Assembly (NCBI GenBank): GCA_018667335.1
Contig: JABIVD010000061.1
Span: 1-64,000, forward strand
Length of the DNA: 64,000 bases
Direction: 5' to 3'
From: Rhodospirillaceae bacterium
GTDB taxonomy: Bacteria; Pseudomonadota; Alphaproteobacteria; UBA6615
Made by a program: the position numbers and the translations under genes. The notes under the pieces were generated by a model. It was not told where the DNA came from and ran no database searches. It was given only the letters and a program-made list of their open reading frames with translations. Shown here piece by piece: positions 26,547 through 38,043 of this stretch (the first letter of the stretch is position 1; the number at the start of each line of letters is the position of its first letter).

Positions 26547-27262
26547 TGGCCGAGCTCGTCCGCGATCCGTTCTGCCGCAGCACCGGGATCGTCGGCGCCC
26601 GTGATCGGCCGGCCGATGACCAGGATATCGGCGCCGTCATCGCGGGCCTGGGCCGGGGTCGTGATCCGCTTTTGGTCGCCGGTCGCGGCCCAGCTGGGCC
26701 GGATGCCCGGCACGATCAGTTTGAAGTCGGCGCCGCATGCGGCGCGGATCGCTGTGATTTCGGCCGGTGAGCACACCACCCCGTCGAGCCCCTCTGACTG
26801 GGCGAGCTGCGCCAGGCGCACGACCTGGTCGCGGGCCGGAACGGACTGGCCGACCGCCGAAAGATCCGAATCGTCGAGGCTGGTCAGGACGGTCACGGCG
26901 ATCACCATTGGCCGGGTGCCGCGACCGGGCCGCTCGGCGGCCTCGCGTGCGGCGGCCAGCATCGCCGGTCCGCCCGCGGCGTGGACGTTGACGATTGCCG
27001 CGCCGAGATCGGCGACGGCGCGGACCGCACCGGCCACCGTGTTGGGGATGTCGTGAAATTTGAGGTCGAGGAAGACAGGCAGGCCGAGATCGACGATACG
27101 TCGCACCCCGTCGGCCCCGTTCGCCGAAAAGAATTCAAGACCGGTCTTCACCCCGCCGACATGGCCGCGCAGCGCCTCGGCCCAGGCGAGGGCCTGGTCC
27201 AAATCCGGTGTGTCGAGGGCCGCGAACACGGGGTTTGCGCGCAGTTGTGGCTGATCTGTCAT
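26543..27262 (-). CDS. pyrF: Orotidine 5'-phosphate decarboxylase
   Basis: 239 residues. It begins FAALDTPDLDQALAWAEAL. VGGVKTGLEFF and the catalytic Asp-Lys array LDLKFHDIPNTV are present, and the C-terminal phosphate loop lies in DILVIGRPIT. It makes UMP from OMP. ATG 27262 is chosen because the family starts here and the in-frame upstream codons lack a ribosome binding site. The 13-base gap to the upstream epimerase-family gene suggests one transcript. Confidence 0.95.
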   Translation of the reverse strand: MTDQPQLRANPVFAALDTPDLDQALAWAEALRGHVGGVKTGLEFFSANGADGVRRIVDLGLPVFLDLKFHDIPNTVAGAVRAVADLGAAIVNVHAAGGPAMLAAAREAAERPGRGTRPMVIAVTVLTSLDDSDLSAVGQSVPARDQVVRLAQLAQSEGLDGVVCSPAEITAIRAACGADFKLIVPGIRPSWAATGDQKRITTPAQARDDGADILVIGRPITGADDPGAAAERIADELGQ

Positions 27263-27275
27263 GGCAGCGCAGCTT

Positions 27276-28487
27276 CTAGCAGAGGTCCGCCCGCTGGTCA
27301 CGTACGCGCAGCACCTCGGTCAGGCAGACAAACAGGTGATAAAAGCTCGATGCGGGCGCGGATTGGGCGATTGCCCCGCCATGTGCGTCCAGATGATCCT
27401 GCCAATTGCCGTGTCCGACGGCCAGATACAGGCCAAACAAGCGCTCCAGCAGCAGCTCCAGACGTTCGGATGCGGCGGGGTCAGCACCATCCTCAAGCCG
27501 CGCCAGCTGCGCCTTGATGGCCTCGGTCTGGACCCACAGGCGCTTGTTGTCGTCCAGCGAGGTGCCGTGGCCGAGCCGTTCGTCGGCGCCGCGGCGCAGG
27601 ACCGAGTCAAACGCCAGGCCCTGGGCCGGTCCCGGCGCTTGATCGCAGCCATGGGTCGAGGCGAACTGGTACAGCGCATCCGCCATGTCGCCGGTGTCGT
27701 CGCCGGTGGCATCGGCGGTGGCCTTGGCGTAACGCCGCAGAAGCCAGACCCACTCGAAGTGATGTCCGGGCTCGACGATTTGGCCGGCCGTGCCGGGGGC
27801 GGGCGCCCAGTCGGCCGCGAAGAACTCACCCAGGGTGCCTGTTTCCGTATCGAATAATTTGCGTCGGAAAAGGTCGACGATTGCGCGCGCGCGGTCGAGA
27901 TGGGCCGCGTCCCCGGTGGTCGCGTGCCATGCCAGCAGTGCTTCCAGCAGATGCATGTGGGGGTTCTGGCGCCGCGGCAGGTCGTGGGACAGGTTCTCGA
28001 AATATCCGCCATGTTCGCGATCCGCGAGAACCTCTTCAAGAAAGGAATACGTGTGTTCGGCCCATATTAAGGCGTCGGGATCGCCGCTGGCCCGGTGGTA
28101 CCAGGCGAACGCAAACAGGGCGAAGGCCTGCTCGTAGGCCTCGACCCGGGTATCGGCCTGTGTGCCGTCGCGTGCAGTCGAGAAAACAAAGCCGCCGCCA
28201 TCGCCGTGCCAATAGTGGCGGGTCAAGAAATCAAAGCCGCCGCGTGCGACATCGAGGGCGCTCGGGCCGCCGGCGGGCGGGGCCCAGCCGAGGAGATGGG
28301 CGTGGCTGTACACATAGATTTGCCGGGCCTGGACGCGCATGCGTTTGTCGCGGTCGAAAAGCGGTTGGCCATCCAGGGTCAGGCATTCGACGAACCCGCC
28401 GGCCGCCTCGTCGTAACCGGCATGGGACCAGAGCGGCAGCGCCTGTCGGGTCAGCCAGTCATGGATCAGCGCTGCGTCGATGCTCAT
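27276..28487 (-). CDS. N-acylglucosamine 2-epimerase (AGE)-family sugar isomerase
   Basis: 403 residues with the alpha/alpha-toroid pattern. RMRVQARQIYVYSHAHLLGW near the N-terminus, RVEAYEQAFALFAFAWYHR, RRQNPHMHLLEALLAWH and VEPGHHFEWVWLLRRY (a conserved His motif) are typical. Family members epimerise or isomerise N-acylglucosamine, mannose or sulfoquinovose; the substrate cannot be read here. Its ATG overlaps the stop of the upstream cyclodeaminase-family gene, so the two form a pair inside the housekeeping run. Confidence 0.88.
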   Translation of the reverse strand: MSIDAALIHDWLTRQALPLWSHAGYDEAAGGFVECLTLDGQPLFDRDKRMRVQARQIYVYSHAHLLGWAPPAGGPSALDVARGGFDFLTRHYWHGDGGGFVFSTARDGTQADTRVEAYEQAFALFAFAWYHRASGDPDALIWAEHTYSFLEEVLADREHGGYFENLSHDLPRRQNPHMHLLEALLAWHATTGDAAHLDRARAIVDLFRRKLFDTETGTLGEFFAADWAPAPGTAGQIVEPGHHFEWVWLLRRYAKATADATGDDTGDMADALYQFASTHGCDQAPGPAQGLAFDSVLRRGADERLGHGTSLDDNKRLWVQTEAIKAQLARLEDGADPAASERLELLLERLFGLYLAVGHGNWQDHLDAHGGAIAQSAPASSFYHLFVCLTEVLRVRDQRADLC

Positions 28488-29440
28488 GGTGCCACCCGGT
28501 CGATCAGGAGTTCCGCGGCTGCGAGATCCTCAAGCGCCGTTCCGACGGACTTGAAGAGGGTGATTTCGCCGACCGATGCGCGCCCGACATGCTCGTCCCG
28601 GCACAGCTCGGAAAGCTCCGCGATAATATCGTCCGCCGTGATCAGTCCCGATTCCATGGGCTGCACAATATCACCGGCCTCGGACATCGCGCCCGCGCGG
28701 GTGTCGACAAAAATGCGCGCGCGGCCGATGGCCGTGTCGTCGGCCTCACGCATGTCCGGGCGGAAGCCGCCCACCAGATCGACATGGGTGCCGGGTGTGA
28801 GCCACGCGCCATCGAAGACAGGTGTTCGTGACGTGGTCGCGCAGCTGACGATGTCGGCGTTTGTAACCGCGGCCTCGAGATCGGTGCATGCCTCGACCGG
28901 GAACCCGAGGTCGAACATCCGGTGGACGAGTTTCTCGGTGTTCGCCTGATTGCGGCCCCACACCGAGACATGGTCGATCGGGCGTTCGGCGCAATGGGCA
29001 ACGATCAGATCGGGCACGAGCCGGCCGGTGCCGATCATGACGAGCCGTTGGGATTCAGGCCGTGACAGGAACCGGGAGGCCAGCGCCGATGCCGCGGCGG
29101 TGCGGCGCGCGGTCAGCGCGGGCCCGTCGATCAGGGCGCGGGGTACGCCTGTTTGCCCGTCGAGCAGGAGATAGACGCCCTGCACGGATGGTTGGTGCGT
29201 GCTCTGGGCCGGATTGTCGGGATGGACGGTGACGGTTTTGACGCCGATATGGCGCGGGGGTACCTCGCTGTCCCATGCCGGCATCAGCAGCAGTGTCGCG
29301 TCATCGCGCGTGCCCATCGGGATGTTGTGGTGGTGGCGCACCGGCGTCACGGCCCCATCCCGGAATGCTGCATGCAGCGCCGCCACCAGGCTGGGGACAT
29401 CGAGCAGCGCGTCTACCGTTGCCGGGTCGATGGTCTGCAA
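28484..29440 (-). CDS. Ornithine cyclodeaminase / mu-crystallin family protein
   Basis: 318 residues. An N-terminal dimerisation region with GVKTVTVHPDNPAQ and PSVQGVYLLLDGQTGVPRAL precedes a Rossmann domain. LTARRTAAASALASRFL and LVMIGTGRLVPDLIVAH (glycine-rich NAD loop) mark the family. Members include ornithine cyclodeaminase, alanine dehydrogenase and imine reductases. The specific reaction is uncertain because key substrate residues cannot be modelled from sequence. It overlaps the AGE-family gene by 4 bases and starts 7 bases after lapA ends. Confidence 0.87.
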   Translation of the reverse strand: MQTIDPATVDALLDVPSLVAALHAAFRDGAVTPVRHHHNIPMGTRDDATLLLMPAWDSEVPPRHIGVKTVTVHPDNPAQSTHQPSVQGVYLLLDGQTGVPRALIDGPALTARRTAAASALASRFLSRPESQRLVMIGTGRLVPDLIVAHCAERPIDHVSVWGRNQANTEKLVHRMFDLGFPVEACTDLEAAVTNADIVSCATTSRTPVFDGAWLTPGTHVDLVGGFRPDMREADDTAIGRARIFVDTRAGAMSEAGDIVQPMESGLITADDIIAELSELCRDEHVGRASVGEITLFKSVGTALEDLAAAELLIDRVAP

Positions 29441-29447
29441 GTTAGGG

Positions 29448-29810
29448 CTAGTCCGTCCGCACCGGCGGCGGCGCCACGGGTGTCATGGTGCTGGGGGTGC
29501 TGGGGGTGCCGGTGGTGACGGGTGCGGCCATGGTTGCGCGTTCGGCGGTTTCCGACGCGCGCTCGAGTTCGCGGATCCGGCCCGCGCGTTCGCGCGCCCG
29601 CCGGCGTGTCGGTGCGGCGGTGAACCACGTCAAAACGGCGCCGAGGGCAAAGCCGACGCCAGCCCCGATGAACACGAACGCAAACAGCGGCCATGTGATG
29701 ATCAGATCGAAGGGCCAGAGATTGACACCGGCGTCGCCGCGGTTGTTGACGGCGAAGACGACCACGATGATCGCGACCGGAATGGTTATCAGCCAGCGCA
29801 AGCGGTTCAC
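29448..29810 (-). CDS. LapA-domain (DUF1049) small inner-membrane protein
   Basis: 120 residues. Two transmembrane helices (LITIPVAIIVVVFAVNN and LFAFVFIGAGVGFALGAVLTW) flank a short linker, and a basic helix rich in Arg/Glu follows. The last 30 residues are Thr/Pro-rich. LapA/YciS relatives assemble with LapB in LPS regulation in enterobacteria; whether this protein does so is inference. GTG 29810 is preceded by AGGAAATA. It lies between ihfB and the cyclodeaminase gene, the normal site in alphaproteobacteria. Confidence 0.82.
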   Translation of the reverse strand: MNRLRWLITIPVAIIVVVFAVNNRGDAGVNLWPFDLIITWPLFAFVFIGAGVGFALGAVLTWFTAAPTRRRARERAGRIRELERASETAERATMAAPVTTGTPSTPSTMTPVAPPPVRTD

Positions 29811-30020
29811 GGGTATTTCCTATGGTCGGTCATGAATACGGATCGGTCATGAAAACGGGTCTGTGGTTCATAGCGTTCCCATTGGCCGGGCATAGCAAAC
29901 GCCCGCGCCAATCGATATGGCCGACTTTACCCCATTCGCTGTGTGAATGAATGATGTGAGTGAAATTGGGTGGCCGAAATACCGGCCCGCAACATGGCGC
30001 GTTGGGCCATGTCGTGCTGG

Positions 30021-30302
30021 CTACTCGCCGTTGAGGCGCTCGCGCAGCTCCTTGCCGGTCTTGAAATACGGAACCACCTTGGCGTCCACGTCCACGGCCT
30101 CGCCGGTACGCGGGTTCCGGCCGGTTCGCGCGGCGCGTTGCTTCACGGAGAACGCACCAAAACCGCGCAATTCCACCCGGTCGCCGCGGGCCAGCGCGGC
30201 GGTAATCTCTTCCAGTATTGTTGCCACGATACGTTCCGCATCCCGCTGAAGCAGGTGCGGGTTGCGCTCGGCCAGGCGTTGTATCAATTCCGACTTTGTC
30301 AT
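30021..30302 (-). CDS. ihfB: Integration host factor beta subunit
   Basis: 93 residues of the HU/IHF fold. [19 protein letters not shown] at the N-terminus and [20 protein letters not shown] with NPRTGEAV in the beta-ribbon arm are typical of IhfB. It bends DNA at specific sites with IhfA and takes part in replication, transcription and recombination. ATG 30302 has a G-rich site (GGGGGGAATACG) directly upstream. The gene follows sppA, in the usual rpsA-sppA-ihfB order. Confidence 0.94.
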   Translation of the reverse strand: MTKSELIQRLAERNPHLLQRDAERIVATILEEITAALARGDRVELRGFGAFSVKQRAARTGRNPRTGEAVDVDAKVVPYFKTGKELRERLNGE

Positions 30303-30375
30303 CGTATTCCCCCCGGGATTCGCCAATCCCGAATATTCGCCTTCCCCCGAAGGCTCAGCCGCCGCTCAATTAACG

Positions 30376-31287
30376 TCAGCGCGGCGAAGGTTGCCAAAGC
30401 GAAACCAGACCGTCAAGTGTTAATGCGTTGGAAAACAACGATTTTCCTGCAAGTCCGGTGATTTTCTCCAGGAGGCCGTCTTCGTCCGGGCTGGTCCGCA
30501 GGGTTTCAACAGGAAGTCCGCCCGGCAGATCGTGTTCGCGAACCATCCAGTCGATTGCGGCGGCTTCGTCGCCGATCGCATCGATCAGATTGTTCTGCAC
30601 GGCCTGACGCCCGGAGAACACCCGGCCATCGGCCAGGAGGCGAACGGCACCGGCATCAATCGGCCGGCGTTCGATCACCAGATCGACGAAGAAATCATAG
30701 AGATCGAGCACCACCTGCTCTGTCGCAGCCCGGCCTTCCGGCGTGAGGGGTTCGACGGGCGAGGGGACGCCCTTCAGCGCGGTCGATTTGATGGTGATGG
30801 GTTCAATGCCGATCCGCCCGAGAAGCTCGCTCACATTGGCGGTTTGCAGGATGACCCCGATCGACCCGGTGATCGTGCCCTCACGGGCGAAAATGCGGTC
30901 GGTCGCGATGGCGGTCATATAGGCGGCCGAGGTGGCGACCGTCCCCATGACGGTGGCGACCGGTTTCGTCTCGGCGATGGCACGCAGGCTGTTGTACAGA
31001 TCCTCGCCGCCGACAACGCTTCCGCCGGGGCTGTCGACATGCACGATCACGCCGCGCACGTCGTCGTCCTTGGCCAGCCGGGCCAGGGTCCGGCGACGGG
31101 CATCGTCGCGGACGATTATCCCTTCGACATGGATACGGACGATCCGTTCGCCCCGGAACAAATTTCCCTGGGTCTGGAGGAAGGTCAGGATTGCGCCGAC
31201 AACGACCAGGAGCGTGACGGCCTGCCAGACGCGCAGCCGGCGTTTCAGCCGGCGGCGGTCAAGCAGGGCGTCCGCATCATAGGACAT
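30376..31287 (-). CDS. sppA: Signal peptide peptidase SppA (short form)
   Basis: 303 residues. One N-terminal transmembrane helix (VWQAVTLLVVVGAILTFL) anchors an S49 protease domain. VIVHVDSPGGSVVGGEDLY forms the oxyanion region, the nucleophile is Ser120 in VATSAAYMTA, and TGSIGVI and the ITIKSTALKG segment, which holds the general-base lysine, follow. It degrades leftover signal peptides in the inner membrane. Length matches the half-size SppA of Bacillus and alphaproteobacteria. It is 24 bases downstream of rpsA. Confidence 0.92.
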   Translation of the reverse strand: MSYDADALLDRRRLKRRLRVWQAVTLLVVVGAILTFLQTQGNLFRGERIVRIHVEGIIVRDDARRRTLARLAKDDDVRGVIVHVDSPGGSVVGGEDLYNSLRAIAETKPVATVMGTVATSAAYMTAIATDRIFAREGTITGSIGVILQTANVSELLGRIGIEPITIKSTALKGVPSPVEPLTPEGRAATEQVVLDLYDFFVDLVIERRPIDAGAVRLLADGRVFSGRQAVQNNLIDAIGDEAAAIDWMVREHDLPGGLPVETLRTSPDEDGLLEKITGLAGKSLFSNALTLDGLVSLWQPSPR

Positions 31288-31311
31288 GTCGGCCGATCAG
31301 GCGGGGAAGTC

Positions 31312-33228
<1,917 letters not shown>

Positions 33229-33360
33229 GGGACGATACGTCCTTTCAGGTCATACTTGTCATGCCAACCGGTTGGCTCCGGTGGTCTTTCGCATCCACCC
33301 GTCTGTCCGGCCAATCCGGACATAGAAACGGCGCTGGATACGCAATCATTCCGGCCGAGG

Positions 33361-33993
33361 TTAAGTGGATCGATCCTCGATATAGGCCCGCGTCTCATCG
33401 AAGACGGCATCGGGCGTTTTATCTGAAGTATCGATCTCGCACGCGTCTCCCGTCAGCAATGGGGAGACCTTTCGAGTGCGATCGCGTTCATCACGCGCTT
33501 CTATCTCAGCCAGGACGGCGGGATATGTACTCTCTAAGCCCTTTTCCTGCAACTCTTTATGGCGCCGTTCCGCCCGGATTTCAGGGCGGGCGGTGACGAA
33601 GAGTTTCACGTCGGCGTCCGGGCAGACGACGGAACCGATGTCACGCCCGTCCAGGACCGCCCCGGTCTTGCCGCCGGGAGGTGTCCGGGCGAAGGCCCGC
33701 TGGAAGTCGAGCAGCACCGCGCGCACATCGGGAATCGCCGCCACCTGCGAGGCCGCTTCGGCGATCTTCTCCGTGTGCAGGTCGACGGAATCCAGTTTTG
33801 CGGGGTCGAGGGTCTGCGCCGCCCGCACCGCGTCACCCTCGTTCGACGGATCGCCACCCGCTGCCAGCACCAGGTACCCGACGGCACGGTAGAGCCGGCC
33901 CGTGTCGAGAAAGGCGAAATCGAAATGCGCCGCCAGGCGCTTGGCCAGGGTGCCCTTGCCGGCGGCGGCCGGGCCGTCGATCGCGATGATCAT
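33361..33993 (-). CDS. cmk: Cytidylate kinase
   Basis: 210 residues. It starts [20 protein letters not shown] (Walker A), then [13 protein letters not shown], and the CMP-binding [20 protein letters not shown]. It phosphorylates CMP and dCMP. ATG 33993 overlaps the aroA stop by four bases (ATGA), and the aroA-cmk-rpsA order is conserved across proteobacteria. The longer open frame to 34053 lies within aroA and is not used. Confidence 0.96.
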   Translation of the reverse strand: MIIAIDGPAAAGKGTLAKRLAAHFDFAFLDTGRLYRAVGYLVLAAGGDPSNEGDAVRAAQTLDPAKLDSVDLHTEKIAEAASQVAAIPDVRAVLLDFQRAFARTPPGGKTGAVLDGRDIGSVVCPDADVKLFVTARPEIRAERRHKELQEKGLESTYPAVLAEIEARDERDRTRKVSPLLTGDACEIDTSDKTPDAVFDETRAYIEDRST

Positions 33994-35396
33994 GGGGCCC
34001 CGTCTGTATGGTCGTTTGTTTGATCGGACGAGATATCCGCGCCGAGGCCGCACATGGTCTCGATGAAACCGGGAAAACTCGTCTCGACGGTGCGGACATC
34101 ATCGATCGTGACCGGGTTCTCCGCCGCGAGGCCGAGAACCATGAAGCTCATGGCGATCCGGTGGTCGAGGTTGGCCGCGATGTCGCCACCGCCCGGCGGC
34201 GGGCCGCCGCAGCCCTGGATGACCATCCGGTCCTCCTCGGTCCAGACCGCGACGCCGCAGGCGGCAAGCCCGGCCTCGACGGCCGCCAGCCGGTCACTCT
34301 CCTTGACGCGCAGCTCGCCGACGCCTTCGAACACGGTGGTGCCGGCAGCACAGGCGGCCGCCGCCGCCAGCACCGGATACTCGTCGATCATCGACGGCGC
34401 GCGCGATGCGGGCACGATCACGCCGGTGAGTGACCCGGCGCGGATGTGCAGATCGGCGACGGGCTCGCCGCCGGCGTCGCGCGGATTGTCGCGGGAGATG
34501 TCCGCGCCCATCTCCACCAACGTGTCGAACAGGCCGATGCGGGCCGGGTTCATGCCGACCGCCGGCAGGTAAATATCGGAGCCCGGCACGATCGCCGCGG
34601 CGACGGCGGGGAACGCGGCCGAACTGGGGTCGGCGGGAACCTGTATCTCGACCGGGGTCAGCTCCGGCTGCCCGGTGATCGTGATCCGGCGGCCGTCGAC
34701 GGTGTCGGTGATCTCCAGCTCGGCACCCATATGGGCGAGCATGCGCTCGGTATGGTCGCGGGTCGCCAGCGCCTCGACCACGCTCGTGCGCCCCGGCGCG
34801 TGGAGTCCCGCCAGCAACACCGCCGACTTCACCTGGGCCGACGGTACCGGCAGCACATATTCGATCGGCAGCAGGTCGGTGGTGCCGGTGATCGACAGCG
34901 GCATGCGGCCGCCATCGCGCGACGCCGTCTGCACGCCCATCTCGGTCAGCGGTGCGACGACCCGGCCCATGGGCCGCGCGCGCAGGGAATCGTCGCCGGT
35001 CAGGATGGCGGTGAAGTCATGGCCCGCCAGCAGGCCGCAGAGCAGCCGGGCCGCGGTGCCGGAGTTTCCCAGGTCGAGCACGTCGTCGGGCGCGTGCAGG
35101 CCGCCCACGCCCACGCCCTCGATCAGCCAGACCCCATTATCGTCGCGTGTGATCCCGACGCCCATGCGGCGCAGGGCCGCCGCCGTCGCCAGCACGTCCT
35201 CACCCTCGAGCAGCCCTTCGGCCCGCGTCGTGCCCACGGCCAGCGCCCCCAGCATCAGGGCGCGGTGGGAGATCGACTTGTCACCCGGCACCCGTGCGGT
35301 GCCGGACAGGGCCGTGCCGACGTGCGCCGTTGCAGGCCTTGGTGCGGCCCCCGGTCCGGGGCTTGAGGATGATGTGGGTGCGGTGTGGTCGGTCAT
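33990..35396 (-). CDS. aroA: 3-phosphoshikimate 1-carboxyvinyltransferase (EPSP synthase)
   Basis: 468 residues. After a Pro/Ala/Ser-rich head of about 30 residues, [20 protein letters not shown] begins the first domain. [39 protein letters not shown] and KESDRLAAV are signatures. The [16 protein letters not shown] stretch resembles the class II (Agrobacterium CP4-type) enzymes, though the GNSGT loop keeps its glycine. It makes EPSP in the shikimate pathway. ATG 35396 is the first plausible start at the head of this long minus-strand run. Confidence 0.95.
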   Translation of the reverse strand: MTDHTAPTSSSSPGPGAAPRPATAHVGTALSGTARVPGDKSISHRALMLGALAVGTTRAEGLLEGEDVLATAAALRRMGVGITRDDNGVWLIEGVGVGGLHAPDDVLDLGNSGTAARLLCGLLAGHDFTAILTGDDSLRARPMGRVVAPLTEMGVQTASRDGGRMPLSITGTTDLLPIEYVLPVPSAQVKSAVLLAGLHAPGRTSVVEALATRDHTERMLAHMGAELEITDTVDGRRITITGQPELTPVEIQVPADPSSAAFPAVAAAIVPGSDIYLPAVGMNPARIGLFDTLVEMGADISRDNPRDAGGEPVADLHIRAGSLTGVIVPASRAPSMIDEYPVLAAAAACAAGTTVFEGVGELRVKESDRLAAVEAGLAACGVAVWTEEDRMVIQGCGGPPPGGGDIAANLDHRIAMSFMVLGLAAENPVTIDDVRTVETSFPGFIETMCGLGADISSDQTNDHTDGAP

Positions 35397-35598
35397 GTCT
35401 GCAGTCTTGTTTGAGCGGCGACCGATTAGCACAAGTTTCGGTGCTGGGCCACGGCTGGACCACGAAGGGATGCCCATTTGTGGTGTCAAAGACGGCCGGG
35501 CGAGACGACAAAGTGACGGTGCATTGCGGATTTGCTTTTGACAGACCGTGTCGTTCGTGGCACACGGCGCCTCCGAAACACACCGGAGGGTACCACCA

Positions 35599-35955
35599 GT
35601 GGCAAAACCGGAATGGGGCGTTAAGCGGGCATGTTTGGCATGCGGCGCGCGCTTCTATGACATGCAGAATTCGCCGATCGTATGCCCGAGCTGCGAGACC
35701 GTCTTCGATCCCGAGGCAATCTTCCGTCCGCGGCGCAATCGCCCCGTCGAGCCGGATGCACCGGCGCCGGCGAACGATGACGCCGCCAAGCCGAAGGCCA
35801 AGGATGCCGAGGATGAAGTCGAGGCGCTGATCAGCGACGTTGTGGTCGAAGACGACGACGAAGATGATGATGCCCCGCCTGCGCTCGACGATGATGACGA
35901 CGACGAGGCAGAGGTCGTCCCCGTTCCCAAGCCGGGCGTGAGCGACGACAGCTAG
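35599..35955 (+). CDS. TIGR02300 family (FYDLN-acid) zinc-ribbon protein
   Basis: 118 residues from GTG 35599, which has GGAGG about nine bases upstream. The N-terminus AKPEWGVKRACLACGARFYD with SPIVCPSCETVFDPE gives two CxxC pairs of a zinc ribbon. After a Pro/Ala linker, the rest is nearly all Asp and Glu. The family is confined to alphaproteobacteria and its role is unknown. It is divergent from aroA and lies 85 bases before tRNA-Ala. Confidence 0.9.
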   Translation: MAKPEWGVKRACLACGARFYDMQNSPIVCPSCETVFDPEAIFRPRRNRPVEPDAPAPANDDAAKPKAKDAEDEVEALISDVVVEDDDEDDDAPPALDDDDDDEAEVVPVPKPGVSDDS

Positions 35956-36040
35956 GTATCGGAGAAACCACTTGCGTTGATCGGCGGGTCCAGTATCTTC
36001 CCGCCGCCCGGCCGAGAGGCTGATCGCAATAGTATTTGAG

Positions 36041-36120
<80 letters not shown>

Positions 36121-36135
<15 letters not shown>

Positions 36136-36163
36136 CAGAAATGGCTGAGCCCTTTGTTTTTTT
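36121..36163 (+). terminator. tRNA-Ala terminator
   Basis: A long hairpin begins five bases after the tRNA CCA. AGCCA pairs with TGGCT around GAAA, extended by AAGGGCTT with G.T wobble pairs down to AAAC/GTTT, and ends in seven T residues (36157-36163). Confidence 0.88.
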
Positions 36164-36273
36164 CGTGAGAGGCCCGGTTCGGAATAGGCAAAAGTACCCA
36201 TGCGTGCCCATATCGCGGCACGGCTTTCCACATCCGGTCTGCTGAGTCATTCTGACGAGGGAGATTCGCGCTC

Positions 36274-37962
36274 ATGCAACAAATTCTTGCGGCCATACTG
36301 GTTGCCGATGTGGTGGGGTATTCGAAACTGATGGGCGCGGACCAGTCCGCGACCCTCGCTGCTTTGCGAAAACTGCGGTCGGAACTTTTTACGCCTTCAG
36401 TCGCCCGGCATGACGGCGAAATCGTCAAGAGCATGGGCGATGGCTGGATCGTAACGTTCGCGAGTGTCTCGAATGCCGTGAAATGCGCGGTCGAAATCCA
36501 GAGCGGCATTCCGGATATCGTTCAGCTTCAGTTGCGCGTGGGCATTCACCTCGGAGACATTGTACGGGAAGACGAGGACGTGTTCGGCGACGGCGTCAAC
36601 ATCGCAGCGCGCCTGGAGGCCGCGGCGTCGCCAGGCGATGTCCTGATTTCGGACGTCGTGTATCACAGCCTGGACGGTCGCCTCGCCAGCGCCTTCCGCG
36701 AGAGGCCGCCGCTGAAGTTGAAGAACATCGAGCGTCCGGTTCTCGCGTTCTCCTGGAGCGAAGCACCGACGTCGACCGACGCCGCGAGCGGGAGCGGCGA
36801 TCAGGGATTCGTTGACGATAAGACGATCGGCCTGGGGTTTGTTGATCTGGAATTGAGGGCCGGTGATGACGAGGCAAAAATTTTGTGCGACGGGGTCAAC
36901 GAGGCGGTCCGTATGGCCATCGCCAATCAGACCGGCATGACCCTTATGGCAGACGTCGCCGAGGCCGACATGCTGGTCGAGGGATCCATGCAGGTGCTCG
37001 GCGCCCGTTATCGAGCCATCGTTCGCCTGGTCGACCAGGGAAACCAGAAACTGATCAAATCGGAGCGATTCGAGGGCGTAATCGCCGATTTGTTCGAGGC
37101 GGAGGATGATCTGGCGCTGCGGATTTGTACGTCGCTCAGGTTTGCCGCCTTCCGTTATGAATCGTCTTCCCTGGACAAATCCGATCTACCGATTGCGGAA
37201 CAGAACAGCAGCGTCATTCGTGTGCACACGGGCGGCCTGTTGTCCGACCTGTCCTACCCGGAATGGGTCGAGGCCCGGTCCTTGATGGAAATCGTCCTGG
37301 AGCGTGATCCGGATGATGCCAGTGCCCTCGCGATGGCTGGGATGTCTTGCATCATCGAGCCAAACTGCGGCTGGCGGAGCTCAACGTTGGAACAGCGTGA
37401 ACAGGCAATTGTGTATCTGCGGAAGGCCGTGGAGCTCAATCCGGGCAGTGATTTCGCACAGGCGATGCTGATCTATGCGTTTCTCGAACTCGAGGAGGAC
37501 CATGCCCGCGCGTTGTTTGCTGCCGAACAATTGATGAAGACCGCTCCCCACTACGCGCAAGGTCAGATGGCGCATGCGGCGTCTCTGATGTGCAGTGGAA
37601 AGGTCGAAGAAGGCACGAACCTGGCGTTGAAGGCGATCGAGCCGCTGAGAGGCTTACGTCTGTTCTCTCAAAACGCCGTTTACTTGATGCTCGGCCTGTC
37701 GCTCTCGCAACGCCATGACGAGGTGTTGCACTGGGGCCAGTTGGTTGAACAGAACATAAAAAACGTGCCACGCAACCTCTTGCTGATGATAGCCGCGGCG
37801 GCGCACTCGGAGGACGTTGCGCGCGCGCGGGAATACGCCGACCGGCTGCTCGAATGCCGCGCGGATTTCAGGCTCGGTGACATGCGGACCTGGCCCCTAA
37901 AACGGCCCGGTGACTGGGATCAATTGGTGGCGGGATGGCGCCTGGCCGGCCTGCCGGAATGA
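36274..37962 (+). CDS. Class III adenylate/guanylate cyclase with C-terminal TPR-like region
   Basis: 562 residues. The N-terminal cyclase domain (about 1-165) starts AAILVADVVGYSKLMGADQ, with the first metal-binding Asp, and has KSMGDGWIVTF (second Asp), LRVGIHLGDIV and EDVFGDGVNIAARLEA. The middle part (about 185-310), with LVEGSMQVLGARYRAIVRLV, resembles the conserved linker of cyclase-TPR proteins. The C-terminal 250 residues are helical TPR-like repeats (RKAVELNPGSDFAQAM). It should make cAMP (or cGMP) in the cytoplasm. It is the first gene after tRNA-Ala, in a block of visibly lower GC than the flanks. Confidence 0.88.
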   Translation: MQQILAAILVADVVGYSKLMGADQSATLAALRKLRSELFTPSVARHDGEIVKSMGDGWIVTFASVSNAVKCAVEIQSGIPDIVQLQLRVGIHLGDIVREDEDVFGDGVNIAARLEAAASPGDVLISDVVYHSLDGRLASAFRERPPLKLKNIERPVLAFSWSEAPTSTDAASGSGDQGFVDDKTIGLGFVDLELRAGDDEAKILCDGVNEAVRMAIANQTGMTLMADVAEADMLVEGSMQVLGARYRAIVRLVDQGNQKLIKSERFEGVIADLFEAEDDLALRICTSLRFAAFRYESSSLDKSDLPIAEQNSSVIRVHTGGLLSDLSYPEWVEARSLMEIVLERDPDDASALAMAGMSCIIEPNCGWRSSTLEQREQAIVYLRKAVELNPGSDFAQAMLIYAFLELEEDHARALFAAEQLMKTAPHYAQGQMAHAASLMCSGKVEEGTNLALKAIEPLRGLRLFSQNAVYLMLGLSLSQRHDEVLHWGQLVEQNIKNVPRNLLLMIAAAAHSEDVARAREYADRLLECRADFRLGDMRTWPLKRPGDWDQLVAGWRLAGLPE

Positions 37963-38043
37963 CGGCACCGGGTTGCGGGAGAAATTTCGTGCCAAGCGCG
38001 AACGTTGCTTTCTGGAAGCAGCGGGTTTTCTCTATTGGGTCAC

